A stretch of DNA of 45,791 nucleotides. It comes from Balneolaceae bacterium (GTDB taxonomy: Bacteria > Bacteroidota > Rhodothermia > Balneolales > Balneolaceae). The notes below the pieces were generated by a model. That model was not told the origin of the DNA. It made no database searches and saw only the letters and a list, made by a program, of their open reading frames with translations. The number at the start of each line of letters is the position of its first letter. Position 1 is the stretch's first letter. The stretch covers positions 1 to 45,791 of the forward strand of contig SLPZ01000103.1 of NCBI GenBank assembly GCA_007131725.1, written 5' to 3'. Made by a program: the position numbers and the translations under genes. Positions 35,174 through 44,420 of this stretch are shown here, piece by piece.

Positions 35174-35353
35174 ATGGCACATCCAAAAAGAAAAACATCT
35201 AAAGCCCGGCGGGACAAAAGACGCTCTCATCACGCGATATCAGAGACACCTCTTGTTGAATGTCCCAATTGCGGAGCCTATCACCGATACCACCATGTTT
35301 GTATGGAGTGTGGGCATTACAGAGGGCGACAGGTGATAAATGTTTCCAAATAA
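35174..35353 (+). CDS. rpmF: 50S ribosomal protein L32 (bL32)
   Basis: 59 residues, just under the ORF-track cut-off and so missing from it. MAHPKRKTSKARRDKRRSHH is the diagnostic N-terminus, and CPNCG with CMECG form the zinc ribbon, so this is the Cys-containing (C+) type. It lies between yceD and plsX in the order found in many bacteria. Confidence 0.97.
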   Translation: MAHPKRKTSKARRDKRRSHHAISETPLVECPNCGAYHRYHHVCMECGHYRGRQVINVSK

Positions 35354-35368
35354 TAAAATTTATAAATC

Positions 35369-36355
35369 ATGTTGATTGCTGTTGATGCGGTTGGGGGGGA
35401 CCACTATCCGGAACGACCGGTTCAGGGTGCCGTAAATGCTGCAAATGAATTTGATAACATAGAGATTTTGCTGGTTGGGCCTGAAGACCTGATCAAAAAA
35501 GAACTGGATCAACTCGAATACAGCTCAAATAAAATCAACATTTTGCATGCGCCTGAAATTATTGGGATGCAAGATTCTGCCGCATCGGCAGTTAAGCAAA
35601 AGCGAAATTCTTCGATTACCAGGGGTATTTCTGCTCACAAACAGGGAGAATGTGCGGCATTTGTGAGTGCTGGAAACACAGGCGCCCTGCTTGCTGCCTC
35701 AATGTTTCTGCTTGGAAAGCTGGATGGAGTTATAAGGCCAACCATTGCAGCCACATATCCCACTTTAAAAGGAATTAGTCTGCTTGTTGATGCCGGTGCA
35801 AACCTGGAGCTAAAACCTGAAATGTATCTTCAGTTTGCCAAAATGTGCAAGATTTTTTCCAGCGAGATTATGAATGTAGAAAATCCAACGGTGGGATTAC
35901 TCAATGTTGGTGAGGAGCCTGAAAAAGGAACCGATCTTCATAAAGAAGTTCACAAGCTGCTGTCCGATTTTCCGGGATTCCAGGGGAATATTGAAGGAAA
36001 AGATATCCTTTATGGGAAAACCGATATTTATCTTTCTGATGGATTTACCGGTAATGTTCTCTTAAAATTTGGTGAATCCATTCCAGATATTCTCTTTCAA
36101 ATGCTATCAAAAACCATGCAGGAGAAAGGGGCAGATCAGGAGACCCGACAAACAGTATTGGGTATGATTAATGACACTATGCATGCATTTAATTATGAGC
36201 ATGTTGGCGGAATTCCATTCTTAGGAGTAAACGGCATGAGCCTTGTAGGACATGGTGGCAGCTCTGTTGAAGCCATCAAAAACATGATATTAAACGCTGC
36301 AAAATGTGTGGAAAATCAGGTGAATCACAAAATTGTGAATTCACTAAACAACTAA
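35369..36355 (+). CDS. plsX: Phosphate acyltransferase PlsX
   Basis: 328 residues. It makes acyl-phosphate from acyl-ACP for the PlsY/PlsC route to phosphatidic acid. Motifs: AVDAVGGDHYPERPVQGA, FVSAGNTGALLAASMFLLGKL, RPTIAATYPTLKG, LLNVGEEPEKGTDLHKE and the C-terminal GVNGMSLVGHGGSSVEAIKNMI. It starts 15 nt after rpmF. Confidence 0.97.
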   Translation: MLIAVDAVGGDHYPERPVQGAVNAANEFDNIEILLVGPEDLIKKELDQLEYSSNKINILHAPEIIGMQDSAASAVKQKRNSSITRGISAHKQGECAAFVSAGNTGALLAASMFLLGKLDGVIRPTIAATYPTLKGISLLVDAGANLELKPEMYLQFAKMCKIFSSEIMNVENPTVGLLNVGEEPEKGTDLHKEVHKLLSDFPGFQGNIEGKDILYGKTDIYLSDGFTGNVLLKFGESIPDILFQMLSKTMQEKGADQETRQTVLGMINDTMHAFNYEHVGGIPFLGVNGMSLVGHGGSSVEAIKNMILNAAKCVENQVNHKIVNSLNN

Positions 36356-36371
36356 CCTTCAACAACATAGA

Positions 36372-37367
36372 ATGAGTATTAAAAGAGCCAAAATAACAGG
36401 CATAGGTCACTATCTACCGGACTATGTGCTCGATAACGCCGAGTTGGAAACAATGGTTGACACGAACGATGAATGGATTCGGACGCGAACCGGCATTTCT
36501 GAACGCCGAATTTTAAAAGATCCGGATAAAGCTACTTCGTTTATGGCGGCTGAAGCAGCCAAAGAAGCACTTGCAGATGCCGGTGTTGATGCCGAAGAAA
36601 TTGATGCAATAATTGTTGCAACCGTTACACCCGACTATTTTTTCCCGGCATCGGCTGCACTTGTGCAAAAGAAAATTGGCGCTAAAAATGCTTTCGGATA
36701 CGATTTATCCGCCGCCTGCTCAGGCTTTGTATTTGCACTGTCAGAAGCGGCTATGATGATCGAATCGGGGCGGTTGAAAAAAATACTGGTCATTGGCGCC
36801 GATAAAATGAGTTCGATTGTTGATTTTACCGATCGTGCCACATGCATCCTTTTTGGAGATGCAGCCGGAGCTGTTGTTCTCGAAGAAACCGAAGAAACTG
36901 ATGAAGGCGGAATCATCGACTTTGTGCAGCATACCGAAGGTGATGATGATTGCAGTCTCAGCCAGCCGGCGGGTGGAAGCCTGAATCCGGCATCGGTTGA
37001 GACGGTTGAATCAAAAATGCACTTTATCCAACAGGATGGACGTGTAGTATTTAAAAAAGCCACTGAGGGTATGGCGGATGTTTCTCTTGAAATTATGGAG
37101 AAAAACAACCTTACCAGCGAGGATGTCGCCTGGCTGGTACCGCATCAGGCAAATCTGAGGATTATTCAGGCAACTGCACGAAGAATGGGGCTTACCGAAG
37201 AAAAAGTGATGATCAACATTCAAAAATACGGAAATACCACGGCGGCAACCATCCCACTCTGTTTATACGACTGGAAAGACCAGCTTAAAGATGGCGACAA
37301 TCTAATTTTGTCGGCATATGGGGGCGGATTTACATGGGGAGCAATATATTTAAAATGGAGTAAATAG
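36372..37367 (+). CDS. fabH: 3-oxoacyl-ACP synthase III
   Basis: 331 residues. It starts fatty acid synthesis by condensing acetyl- or branched acyl-CoA with malonyl-ACP. The catalytic triad is visible: Cys in DLSAACSGFVFAL (near residue 115), His in LVPHQANLRII and Asn in YGNTTAATIPLCL. TNDEWIRTRTGI near the start is the CoA-site signature. A single fabH is seen here. The next gene follows its stop without any spacer. Confidence 0.97.
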   Translation: MSIKRAKITGIGHYLPDYVLDNAELETMVDTNDEWIRTRTGISERRILKDPDKATSFMAAEAAKEALADAGVDAEEIDAIIVATVTPDYFFPASAALVQKKIGAKNAFGYDLSAACSGFVFALSEAAMMIESGRLKKILVIGADKMSSIVDFTDRATCILFGDAAGAVVLEETEETDEGGIIDFVQHTEGDDDCSLSQPAGGSLNPASVETVESKMHFIQQDGRVVFKKATEGMADVSLEIMEKNNLTSEDVAWLVPHQANLRIIQATARRMGLTEEKVMINIQKYGNTTAATIPLCLYDWKDQLKDGDNLILSAYGGGFTWGAIYLKWSK

Positions 37368-38252
37368 ATGAATGCCATTCTGTTTCCGGGGCAAGGGTCG
37401 CAAAAAGTAGGAATGGGTAAATCTCATTTTGATGACAATAATTCTTTCAATAATTTGGTTTTGAAAGCTGATGAATTATTGGGTTACCCGATAAGCGGCA
37501 TTATGTTTGAAGGCCCGGAAGAAACGCTGACACAAACTCAATACACGCAGCCGGCCATATTCATACATTCTGTGGCATTATTCCAGACTTTATCCGAAAA
37601 GCCAGATATGGTGGCTGGACACAGTCTCGGAGAATTTTCTGCATTGCAGGTTTCAGGGGTGTTGAGCTTTAAAACCGCACTTGAACTGGTGGCACTACGC
37701 GGCAAACTGATGCAGGAAGCCGGTAGTATTCATCCCGGTACCATGGCAGCCATAATCGGGATGGAAGATGAAGTTGTGGATGAAATTTGCAGACAGGCAA
37801 CGGACGAAATTCAAAAGCCGGTGGTGCCTGCAAATTACAACTGTCCTGGCCAGTTAGTTATTTCGGGTGATATGGACGCCGTGAAAAAAGCAGTTGAACT
37901 TGCCAAAGAAAAAGGATGCAGGCTCGCAAAAATTCTGCCGGTAAGCGGCGCGTTTCATTCACCACTGATGAAACCGGCCTACGATGCTTTTCAAGAAAAA
38001 TTGGAACAGATAGAATTTTCTGAACCATCCTGCCCCGTTTACAGCAACTATACAGCCAGGCCATCTACAAATCCTGCCGAAATTAAAGAGAATTTGCTGA
38101 ATCAGTTGGTAAATCCTGTTAAATGGACTCAAACGTTAAAAAATATGGAAAAAAACGGGGCAAACCATTTTATTGAAGTAGGGCCCGGCAATGTTCTGCA
38201 GGGCCTGGTGAAACGTACGCTGAAAAATGTTAACATAGACGGATACGAATAA
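37368..38252 (+). CDS. fabD: Malonyl-CoA:ACP transacylase
   Basis: 294 residues. It moves malonyl groups from CoA to ACP. FPGQGSQKVGMG opens the protein, the nucleophile is in AGHSLGEFSAL (GHSxG), VALRGKLMQEA has the substrate Arg, and the catalytic His is in VSGAFHSPLM. Its ATG follows the fabH TAG directly. Confidence 0.97.
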   Translation: MNAILFPGQGSQKVGMGKSHFDDNNSFNNLVLKADELLGYPISGIMFEGPEETLTQTQYTQPAIFIHSVALFQTLSEKPDMVAGHSLGEFSALQVSGVLSFKTALELVALRGKLMQEAGSIHPGTMAAIIGMEDEVVDEICRQATDEIQKPVVPANYNCPGQLVISGDMDAVKKAVELAKEKGCRLAKILPVSGAFHSPLMKPAYDAFQEKLEQIEFSEPSCPVYSNYTARPSTNPAEIKENLLNQLVNPVKWTQTLKNMEKNGANHFIEVGPGNVLQGLVKRTLKNVNIDGYE

Positions 38253-38258
38253 ATAATT

Positions 38259-39002
38259 ATGGATTTAAAAGAGAAAAATTGTCTGGTAACAGGCGGCAGC
38301 AGGGGAATCGGAAAATCCATTGCTCTTACGCTTGCACATTTTGGAGCCAATGTTGCAATAACCTACGCCAGGTCGGAAGAGGCCGCCAATGAGGTTGTAA
38401 AAGAAATTGAGGAAAAAGGAGTGAAAGGCCTTGCATTTCAGGCTGATGCCATACTTTTTGAGAAAGCTGAAGAGGTAATCTCTGAAGTTGTAAAACAATG
38501 GGGCACCCTGGATGTGCTTGTAAATAATGCAGGTATCACAAAAGACAACCTAATTCTGCGGATGACAGAAGAAGCCTGGGACGATGTGATAACCACCAAC
38601 CTGAAAAGTATTTTTAATTACTCGAAAGCCGCCACAAAGCCTATGATGAGGGCAAGAGGGGGCTCCATCATTAATATCAGTTCTGTTGTTGGAATTTCAG
38701 GAAATGCCGGGCAAAGTAATTATGCGGCATCCAAGGCGGGTATTGTTGGTTTCACCAAGTCGTTTGCCAAAGAGCTGGCAAGCAGAAACATACGTGCCAA
38801 TGTGGTTGCACCGGGATACATTACAACCGAAATGACCGAAACCCTGAATGAAAAACTGCTCGATGCCATAAAACAGGAAACACCGCTCGGCAGGCCCGGC
38901 AACCCCGACGAAGTTGCAAATACAGTTGCATTTCTTGCATCAAATTTAAGTTCTTACATTACAGGAGAAACTATCAGGGTGGATGGCGGAATGGCCATGT
39001 AG
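38259..39002 (+). CDS. fabG: 3-oxoacyl-ACP reductase
   Basis: 247 residues of the SDR family. NADPH site VTGGSRGIGKSIAL; NNAGITKDNLILRM is the characteristic FabG loop; the catalytic Ser-Tyr-Lys is in INISSVVGISGNAGQSNYAASKAG; the C-terminus has TGETIRVDGGMAM. It reduces 3-oxoacyl-ACP in each elongation round. A gap of about 220 nt separates it from acpP. Confidence 0.96.
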   Translation: MDLKEKNCLVTGGSRGIGKSIALTLAHFGANVAITYARSEEAANEVVKEIEEKGVKGLAFQADAILFEKAEEVISEVVKQWGTLDVLVNNAGITKDNLILRMTEEAWDDVITTNLKSIFNYSKAATKPMMRARGGSIINISSVVGISGNAGQSNYAASKAGIVGFTKSFAKELASRNIRANVVAPGYITTEMTETLNEKLLDAIKQETPLGRPGNPDEVANTVAFLASNLSSYITGETIRVDGGMAM

Positions 39003-39161
39003 CAAAATTTTAATTGATGAACCGGTATTTATCCGGATTTAAATCAGTAACAAAACAGTAAAAATGAAAAATCAATGATACTTGCAGCACCGGTAGATTT
39101 TTCCCGAAGAAATTCCGGTTGCACAAGATCATGTAATTTATAATCAGAAGTTGTATTTTCT

Positions 39162-39189
39162 TTTGATTAAAAAAAAATATCTACTTTTA
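39162..39189 (+). promoter_or_regulatory. Possible separate promoter of acpP-fabF-rnc
   Basis: TTTG (39162-39165), 16 nt and TACTTTTA (39182-39189) resemble the Bacteroidetes consensus with one mismatch and a short spacer. The 219-nt gap between fabG and acpP, the longest inside the fab cluster, makes an extra promoter for the abundant ACP plausible. Confidence 0.35.
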
Positions 39190-39221
39190 ATAAACCCATA
39201 ATCAAACTAAAGGACTAACTT

Positions 39222-39458
39222 ATGTCACAAGAAGTCGAATCACAAATCATATCAATCATAGTTGATAAACTGGGAGTTGATGAATCAGAAGTTGTACCCG
39301 AAGCCAATTTTACTAACGACCTGGGTGCCGATTCTCTCGATACTGTTGAACTTATCATGGAATTTGAGAAAGAATTTGATCTGAGCATTCCTGATGAAGA
39401 TGCCGAAAACATTGCCACCGTTGGTGATGCAATTAAGTATGTAAAAGATAAAACATAG
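39222..39458 (+). CDS. acpP: Acyl carrier protein
   Basis: 78 residues and strongly acidic. The phosphopantetheine serine is in [13 protein letters not shown], preceded by FTNDL and followed by [23 protein letters not shown], the normal ACP pattern. It carries acyl chains for the Fab enzymes and PlsX encoded around it. An AAAGGA sequence about 10 nt before the ATG may be a weak ribosome-binding site. Confidence 0.98.
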   Translation: MSQEVESQIISIIVDKLGVDESEVVPEANFTNDLGADSLDTVELIMEFEKEFDLSIPDEDAENIATVGDAIKYVKDKT

Positions 39459-39484
39459 AGAAATTTCTTAATTAACCTATTCGT

Positions 39485-40729
39485 ATGACCGGACGCAGAG
39501 TTGTAGTTACTGGAATAGGTGCACTCACTCCGTTAGGGAAGACCGCTCCGGATTTTTGGAACGGTCTTATCTCGGGGAATAGTGGTGTGCGCCCTATCAC
39601 GCATTTTGACACAAGCGATTTGCCTACAAAATTTGCCGGGCAGATTGTGGATTATGATTCGAAAGATTATTTCGAAGTGAAGGAAGCCAGAAGGCTCGAT
39701 CCGGTCACTCAATATGCGATGATTACTGCCGACGAGGCTATTGAAGACAGTAAAGTAAAACTGGACGAAATAGACAAAGATCGTGTAGCCGTAATCATTG
39801 GAACTGGAATTGGAGGGATGATCACCTTTTACAATCAGGCGGTGTCTCTCCATGAACAGGGGGCAAGAGCGGTGAATCCGTTCTTTATTCCAAAACTGAT
39901 TCCCGATATCCCGGCCGGTCAGATTTCAATGAAATATGGTTTCAGAGGCGCTAACTTCTGTGCTGTATCTGCCTGTGCTACCGGGTCTCACAATATCGGC
40001 CTTGCGTACGATTCCATCCGTTTCGGGCAATCAGATATGGCTATTTGCGGCGGTGCAGAATCTCCTGTCTGGCGTATAGGTGTGGCAGGATTTTCTTCTA
40101 TGCGAGCACTGTCAAGAAGAAATGATGAGCCGGAGAAGGCATCCAGGCCTTTCGATAAAGATCGCGATGGTTTTGTTCTTGGTGAAGGAGCTGCCATGTT
40201 TTTCCTGGAATCGCTGGATTCTGCACTGGAACGAGGCGCCAGAATTTATGGTGAAATTGCTGGCTATGGATTTTCAGCCGATGCATACCATATTACCGCC
40301 CCGGACCCGGACGGGAATGGAGTGATTCTTGCCTACAAAAATGCCCTCAAAATGGCGGGCATTGAACCGGAAAATGTAGACCACATAAATATGCATGGCA
40401 CTTCTACACCGCTTGGTGATATTGCTGAGACCAACTCCATAAAGCGCGTGTTTGGCGATCATGCATACAAGATGAATCTGAATTCCACCAAATCTATGAC
40501 CGGGCATATGCTGGGTGCTGCCGGCGCTGCCGAATCACTGGCTACACTGCTGGCTATTTATCACAGTAAAATACCTCCAACCATTAATCAGGAAACGCCC
40601 GATCCGGAATGTGACCTGAATTATACGCCCAACGAACCGGTTGAAAGAGATATAAAATATGCCCTGAATAATGCATTCGGGTTTGGCGGCCACAATACAA
40701 CTCTGGTATTCAAGAAATTTGAAGAGTAA
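39485..40729 (+). CDS. fabF: 3-oxoacyl-ACP synthase II
   Basis: 414 residues, the elongating condensing enzyme. VVVTGIGALTPLGKTAPDFW opens the protein. The catalytic Cys lies in VSACATGSHNIG (near residue 165), with two His in NMHGTSTPLGD and KSMTGHMLGAAGAAE, and NAFGFGGHNTTLVF closes the fold. It is 26 nt after acpP, the usual neighbour. Confidence 0.97.
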   Translation: MTGRRVVVTGIGALTPLGKTAPDFWNGLISGNSGVRPITHFDTSDLPTKFAGQIVDYDSKDYFEVKEARRLDPVTQYAMITADEAIEDSKVKLDEIDKDRVAVIIGTGIGGMITFYNQAVSLHEQGARAVNPFFIPKLIPDIPAGQISMKYGFRGANFCAVSACATGSHNIGLAYDSIRFGQSDMAICGGAESPVWRIGVAGFSSMRALSRRNDEPEKASRPFDKDRDGFVLGEGAAMFFLESLDSALERGARIYGEIAGYGFSADAYHITAPDPDGNGVILAYKNALKMAGIEPENVDHINMHGTSTPLGDIAETNSIKRVFGDHAYKMNLNSTKSMTGHMLGAAGAAESLATLLAIYHSKIPPTINQETPDPECDLNYTPNEPVERDIKYALNNAFGFGGHNTTLVFKKFEE

Positions 40730-40735
40730 GCAGGA

Positions 40736-41494
40736 ATGATCGAACGGCTCAGAAAATGGTTTCGGGTTCAGAGCGAACCTGTTCAAATTGAGTCGAATAC
40801 AAGATTATCTCACCTGGAAAAAATTCTCGGTTTCAGATTGCCGCCACAACACCGGCACCTGTTTGAGAAGGCTATGCGGCACAGGTCTATCGTAGATCAT
40901 AATAAATATGAATCTCACGAAACCTATGAACGTCTTGAGTTTCTCGGAGACGCTGTACTGGACCTGATCGTTACGGAGATCCTGTTCGAAAAATATCCCA
41001 CCGAAAACGAGGGATTTCTCACAAAGCTGAGAGCCAAAATTGTGCGCGGCGATACGCTTTATAAACTTGCAAAAGAACTTGAACTCAACCAGATTCTTGA
41101 AGTGGGAGAACGTGCAACGGGTCAGGGAATTGAACTTTCAAAAAGCGTGCTTTCTGATGTATTTGAGGCGCTTACGGCTGCAATTTACATCTCCAAAGGC
41201 TATTCGGAAGCTCACCGCTTTATCAATAATACACTTCAGCAATATCTGGATTTTGAAGAGATTGTCACAAAAATTGACAATCACAAGAGTATGCTGATGG
41301 AATATTCTCAGTCTGAAAGACTGAAGCTGCCAAAATATGTGGTGCTCTCCGAGCAGGGGCCAGGCCACGATAAAACTTTCCATGTTGCAGTTTATATTGG
41401 CGATGAAAAGCTTGGTGAGGGAACCGGCAAGAGTAAAAAAAATGCTGAACAGGTTGCAGCCAGAAATGCATTGATGGCTATTGAACAAAAATAG
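40736..41494 (+). CDS. rnc: Ribonuclease III
   Basis: 252 residues. The RNase III domain signature ERLEFLGDAVLDLIVTEIL is near residue 65, and the second acidic site is in LSDVFEALTAAIYISKGY. A C-terminal dsRNA-binding domain (about 180-250) ends KLGEGTGKSKKNAEQVAARNALMAI. It processes rRNA precursors and double-stranded RNA. It starts 6 nt after fabF, the frequent fab-rnc linkage. Confidence 0.96.
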   Translation: MIERLRKWFRVQSEPVQIESNTRLSHLEKILGFRLPPQHRHLFEKAMRHRSIVDHNKYESHETYERLEFLGDAVLDLIVTEILFEKYPTENEGFLTKLRAKIVRGDTLYKLAKELELNQILEVGERATGQGIELSKSVLSDVFEALTAAIYISKGYSEAHRFINNTLQQYLDFEEIVTKIDNHKSMLMEYSQSERLKLPKYVVLSEQGPGHDKTFHVAVYIGDEKLGEGTGKSKKNAEQVAARNALMAIEQK

Positions 41495-41583
41495 CCTGTT
41501 AATTGAATGGCTTTATAAATTTTTTAATAACTTCGGTTTCTGAATATTGTAAATAAAATTTTTCTCATCAAAATTAGAACATT

Positions 41584-42930
41584 ATGATTGCGCAATTAGT
41601 AAAACCGGAATTTGATGAGCTAATCGAAAAAAAAGACTGGATTACTCTAAAAGAATCGCTGCAGGATGTGCCTTCAGTTGATATTGCCGAACTCATTGAA
41701 GGCGTGGATTCTGAAGTTGGTGTTGTAGTTTTTCGCTTGTTAAAAAAACAGAGAGCAGCGGAAGTATTTGCCAATCTCAGCAGTGTAAAAGAGATGGAGT
41801 TTTTGGATTTGTTAAGTAAGCAACAGCTTGCAGATGTTCTTAACAATCTTGAGCCTGATGACCGGGTATCTATTTTAGAAGAACTTCCCGGACATCTCAC
41901 CCAAAAAGTTCTGGCTTCGCTGAAACATGAAGAACAGCTTGAAGTTAAAAAACTGCTTGGTTATCCCGCAGAAAGTGTAGGCAGACACATGACATCGCGT
42001 TATGTGAAAGTAAAGTCTAACTGGACTGTAGAAAAGGCGATGCTGCACATCAGAAAATATGGATTCAGTGCAGAAACCGTAAACGTTATTTATGTAGTTG
42101 ATGATAATGAAAAACTGATTGATGACCTTCGTTTGAATCAGTTGATTCTGGCTGAACCACAAGATAAAATCGGAGATATTACTGATGATTCTTTTGTTGC
42201 ATTGCAAGCCTTCGATGATCAGGAACATGCTGTAGAAATGATGAGTAAGTACGACAGAGTTGCAATGCCGGTGGTAGACAGTGACGGTATACTCCTTGGA
42301 ATTGTCACTATCGACGATATCATCGATATTGCCCAGGAAGAGGCTACAGAAGACTTTCACAAAGGTGCTGCGGTTGCTCCGTTAAAGAGAACCTATACGC
42401 AAACCACGATTTGGACACTGTTTTCGAAACGGGTGCATTGGTTGCTAATATTGGTATTTATTAATCTGTTGTCATCAGGAGTGATTGAGTATTATGAAGA
42501 AGTGCTGGCATCAGCCGTGGCTTTGGCTTTCTTTATTCCCCTGTTGATTGATAGCGGGGGAAATACCGGCGCCCAATCGGCTACAATTATGGTGCGGGCT
42601 ATTGCAATTGGAGATGTAAGATTAAGATACTGGCTGAAAACTGCTGGTAAAGAAATTTTTGTAGGAATTTTACTTGGCCTTGCAATGGGAATAGCAAGTT
42701 TTGTTTTGGGCATTTTCAGGGCCGGCTGGGAAATTGGGCTGGTGGTAGGTTTGTCCATGATTGCTATTGTGCTGGTTGCTAACCTTATTGGTGCGCTGCT
42801 CCCATTTTTCCTTACCCGTTTTAATATTGACCCCGCTGTTGCAAGCAGCCCTTTAATAACAACCATTGCTGACGTTGCCGGCCTATTGATATATTTTAGC
42901 ATAGCTTCTGTGGTATTACAGGGCTTTTAA
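41584..42930 (+). CDS. mgtE: Magnesium transporter MgtE
   Basis: 448 residues. The superhelical N domain (about 1-130; LSKQQLADVLNNLEPDDRVSILEELPGHL) is followed by two CBS domains (about 135-255; VGRHMTSRYVKVKSNWTVEKAM and MPVVDSDGILLGIVTIDDIIDIA) and five TM helices. IDSGGNTGAQSATIMVRAIAIGD carries the Mg2+-selective pore motif. The cytosolic domains gate the channel by Mg2+ level. No M-box riboswitch is seen in the 89 nt upstream. Confidence 0.96.
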   Translation: MIAQLVKPEFDELIEKKDWITLKESLQDVPSVDIAELIEGVDSEVGVVVFRLLKKQRAAEVFANLSSVKEMEFLDLLSKQQLADVLNNLEPDDRVSILEELPGHLTQKVLASLKHEEQLEVKKLLGYPAESVGRHMTSRYVKVKSNWTVEKAMLHIRKYGFSAETVNVIYVVDDNEKLIDDLRLNQLILAEPQDKIGDITDDSFVALQAFDDQEHAVEMMSKYDRVAMPVVDSDGILLGIVTIDDIIDIAQEEATEDFHKGAAVAPLKRTYTQTTIWTLFSKRVHWLLILVFINLLSSGVIEYYEEVLASAVALAFFIPLLIDSGGNTGAQSATIMVRAIAIGDVRLRYWLKTAGKEIFVGILLGLAMGIASFVLGIFRAGWEIGLVVGLSMIAIVLVANLIGALLPFFLTRFNIDPAVASSPLITTIADVAGLLIYFSIASVVLQGF

Positions 42931-42958
42931 TCATAATGTGTAATCTGACATACAGAAA

Positions 42959-43807
42959 ATGGAAGCGTATTTAAAATTGGTGCAAAATGTATTGGATCAA
43001 GGAACATGGAAAGAAAACAGAACCGGTGTAAAAACGCTTTCTAATTTCGCCGAATTCTACAAGGTTGACCTGGCTGACGGATTCCCGCTTCTCACCACAA
43101 AAAAAGTGTTTTTCAAATCTGTGATAATGGAACTGCTCTGGTACCTGAGAGGGGAAGATCACATCAAATGGCTGCGTGACGAAAATGATGTGCATATCTG
43201 GGACGCCTGGGCGGATGAAGACGGATATGTAGGCCCGATTTACCCGGTACTATGGAGGCGGTTCCCGATGGTGAAAGCCAAAGACGGTTCAGTTTACAAA
43301 CCTCTGGGTTCCAACGAGTCGAAAGAATGGCAATACGACGAATTTGACCAGGTGCAAAATGCTATCCGGATGCTTAAAACCAATCCCAACAGCCGGCGCA
43401 TTGTGGTGTCTGCCTGGCATCCCGGCCTTCTTGGTGAGATGGGCCTGCCGCCCTGCCACATCATGTATATTTTTAACGTGACTGACGGAAAACTGAACTG
43501 CCACCTCACCCAGCGCTCCGGCGATATTGCCCTCGGTATTCCTTTCAACCTGGCTTGCTATTCGGCATTAACCATGGCCGTTGCCAACGAAGTGGGGCTC
43601 AAACCCGGCACATTTGCCCACACCATTGTTGACGCCCATATTTATGAAAATCACATCGAAGGGCTGAAAGAGCAGCTAAAAAGAGATCCCCGCCCGCTGC
43701 CAACCCTCAAAATCGCCGACAAACCGGTGGATGAACTGGAGTTTGATGACTTTGAGTTAATCAACTACAATCCTCACCCGGTTATCAGGTTTCCGGTGGC
43801 CGTATGA
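42959..43807 (+). CDS. thyA: Thymidylate synthase
   Basis: 282 residues of the classic folate-dependent ThyA. NRTGVKTLSNF holds the phosphate-binding Arg; WDAWADEDGYVGPIYPVLWR and the catalytic Cys in LPPCHIMYIF (near residue 165) are clear; QRSGDIALGIPFNLACYS and DAHIYENHIEGLKEQL complete it. It methylates dUMP using methylene-THF and leaves dihydrofolate, which the next gene's product reduces. Its TGA overlaps the folA ATG (ATGA). Confidence 0.98.
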   Translation: MEAYLKLVQNVLDQGTWKENRTGVKTLSNFAEFYKVDLADGFPLLTTKKVFFKSVIMELLWYLRGEDHIKWLRDENDVHIWDAWADEDGYVGPIYPVLWRRFPMVKAKDGSVYKPLGSNESKEWQYDEFDQVQNAIRMLKTNPNSRRIVVSAWHPGLLGEMGLPPCHIMYIFNVTDGKLNCHLTQRSGDIALGIPFNLACYSALTMAVANEVGLKPGTFAHTIVDAHIYENHIEGLKEQLKRDPRPLPTLKIADKPVDELEFDDFELINYNPHPVIRFPVAV

Positions 43808-44292
43808 AGCTGATTCTGATTGCAGCCCACGATCCAAATCTTGTTATCGGCAAAGACGGTACACTGCCCTGGCATTACAGCGAGGACCTGAAATTTTTCA
43901 AACGAACCACAATAGGACACCCGCTGCTGATGGGGCGCGTGGTATTTGAAGAGATTGACGAAAAACCACTGCCCGGCCGGGAAAACGTGGTGCTCAGCCG
44001 GTCAAAATCCTACGATCACGTAAAAACATTCAGCACGATTGATGCTGCTCTCGATTACCTCAGCGATCATAAAAAAGTTTTTGTGATCGGCGGCGGTGAA
44101 ATTTACCGGCAACTGCTTGGTCAGGCCGATGAACTGGTGATCACCGAAATCAAAAAAGAGTATGAGGGAGATACGTTTTTCCCTGAATACCGGGATCAAA
44201 TCGGTAAAACCTGGAAAGAAACCTGGCGGGAAGATCACGAAGAATTTTCGTTTGTGAAGTATGAGAGGGTAGTCGGTAGTCTTGAGTCTTGA
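43804..44292 (+). CDS. folA: Dihydrofolate reductase
   Basis: 162 residues. IAAHDPNLVIGKDGTLPWHYSEDLKFFKRTTIGHPLLMGRVVFEEI contains the WxY/W loop, the catalytic acid (Asp of EDLKFFK) and the NADPH-binding MGR motif; VFVIGGGEIYRQLL is the second nucleotide motif. It regenerates tetrahydrofolate after ThyA. The last residues, SLES and the stop, are encoded by the first units of a tandem heptamer repeat, so the C-terminal tail was shaped by that repeat. Confidence 0.96.
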   Translation: MKLILIAAHDPNLVIGKDGTLPWHYSEDLKFFKRTTIGHPLLMGRVVFEEIDEKPLPGRENVVLSRSKSYDHVKTFSTIDAALDYLSDHKKVFVIGGGEIYRQLLGQADELVITEIKKEYEGDTFFPEYRDQIGKTWKETWREDHEEFSFVKYERVVGSLES

Positions 44293-44420
44293 GTCTTGAG
44301 TCTTGAGAATTTTGCAACAATGGAGAATTTTCATGGAATAAGTATATCAAATACACTTTGATGTTTCGAATTATAAACTTTGTGTCAACCCATCACCTCA
44401 AGACTCAAGACTCAAGACTA
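44277..44420. repeat. Inverted tandem heptamer repeats between convergent genes
   Basis: agtcttg is repeated four times head to tail at 44278-44307, and its inverse (ctcaagactcaagactcaagact) stands at 44397-44419. Arms of 24 nt (44277-44300 and 44397-44420) are perfect reverse complements across a 96-nt spacer. The left arm overlaps the folA stop and the right arm overlaps the TAG of the HD-domain gene. The structure could end both transcripts, although it has no T-tract. Confidence 0.85.

Noticed and set aside
41495-41583. Possible M-box riboswitch before mgtE
   Set aside because: The leader is 89 nt, too short for an M-box, and shows no conserved hairpin set.
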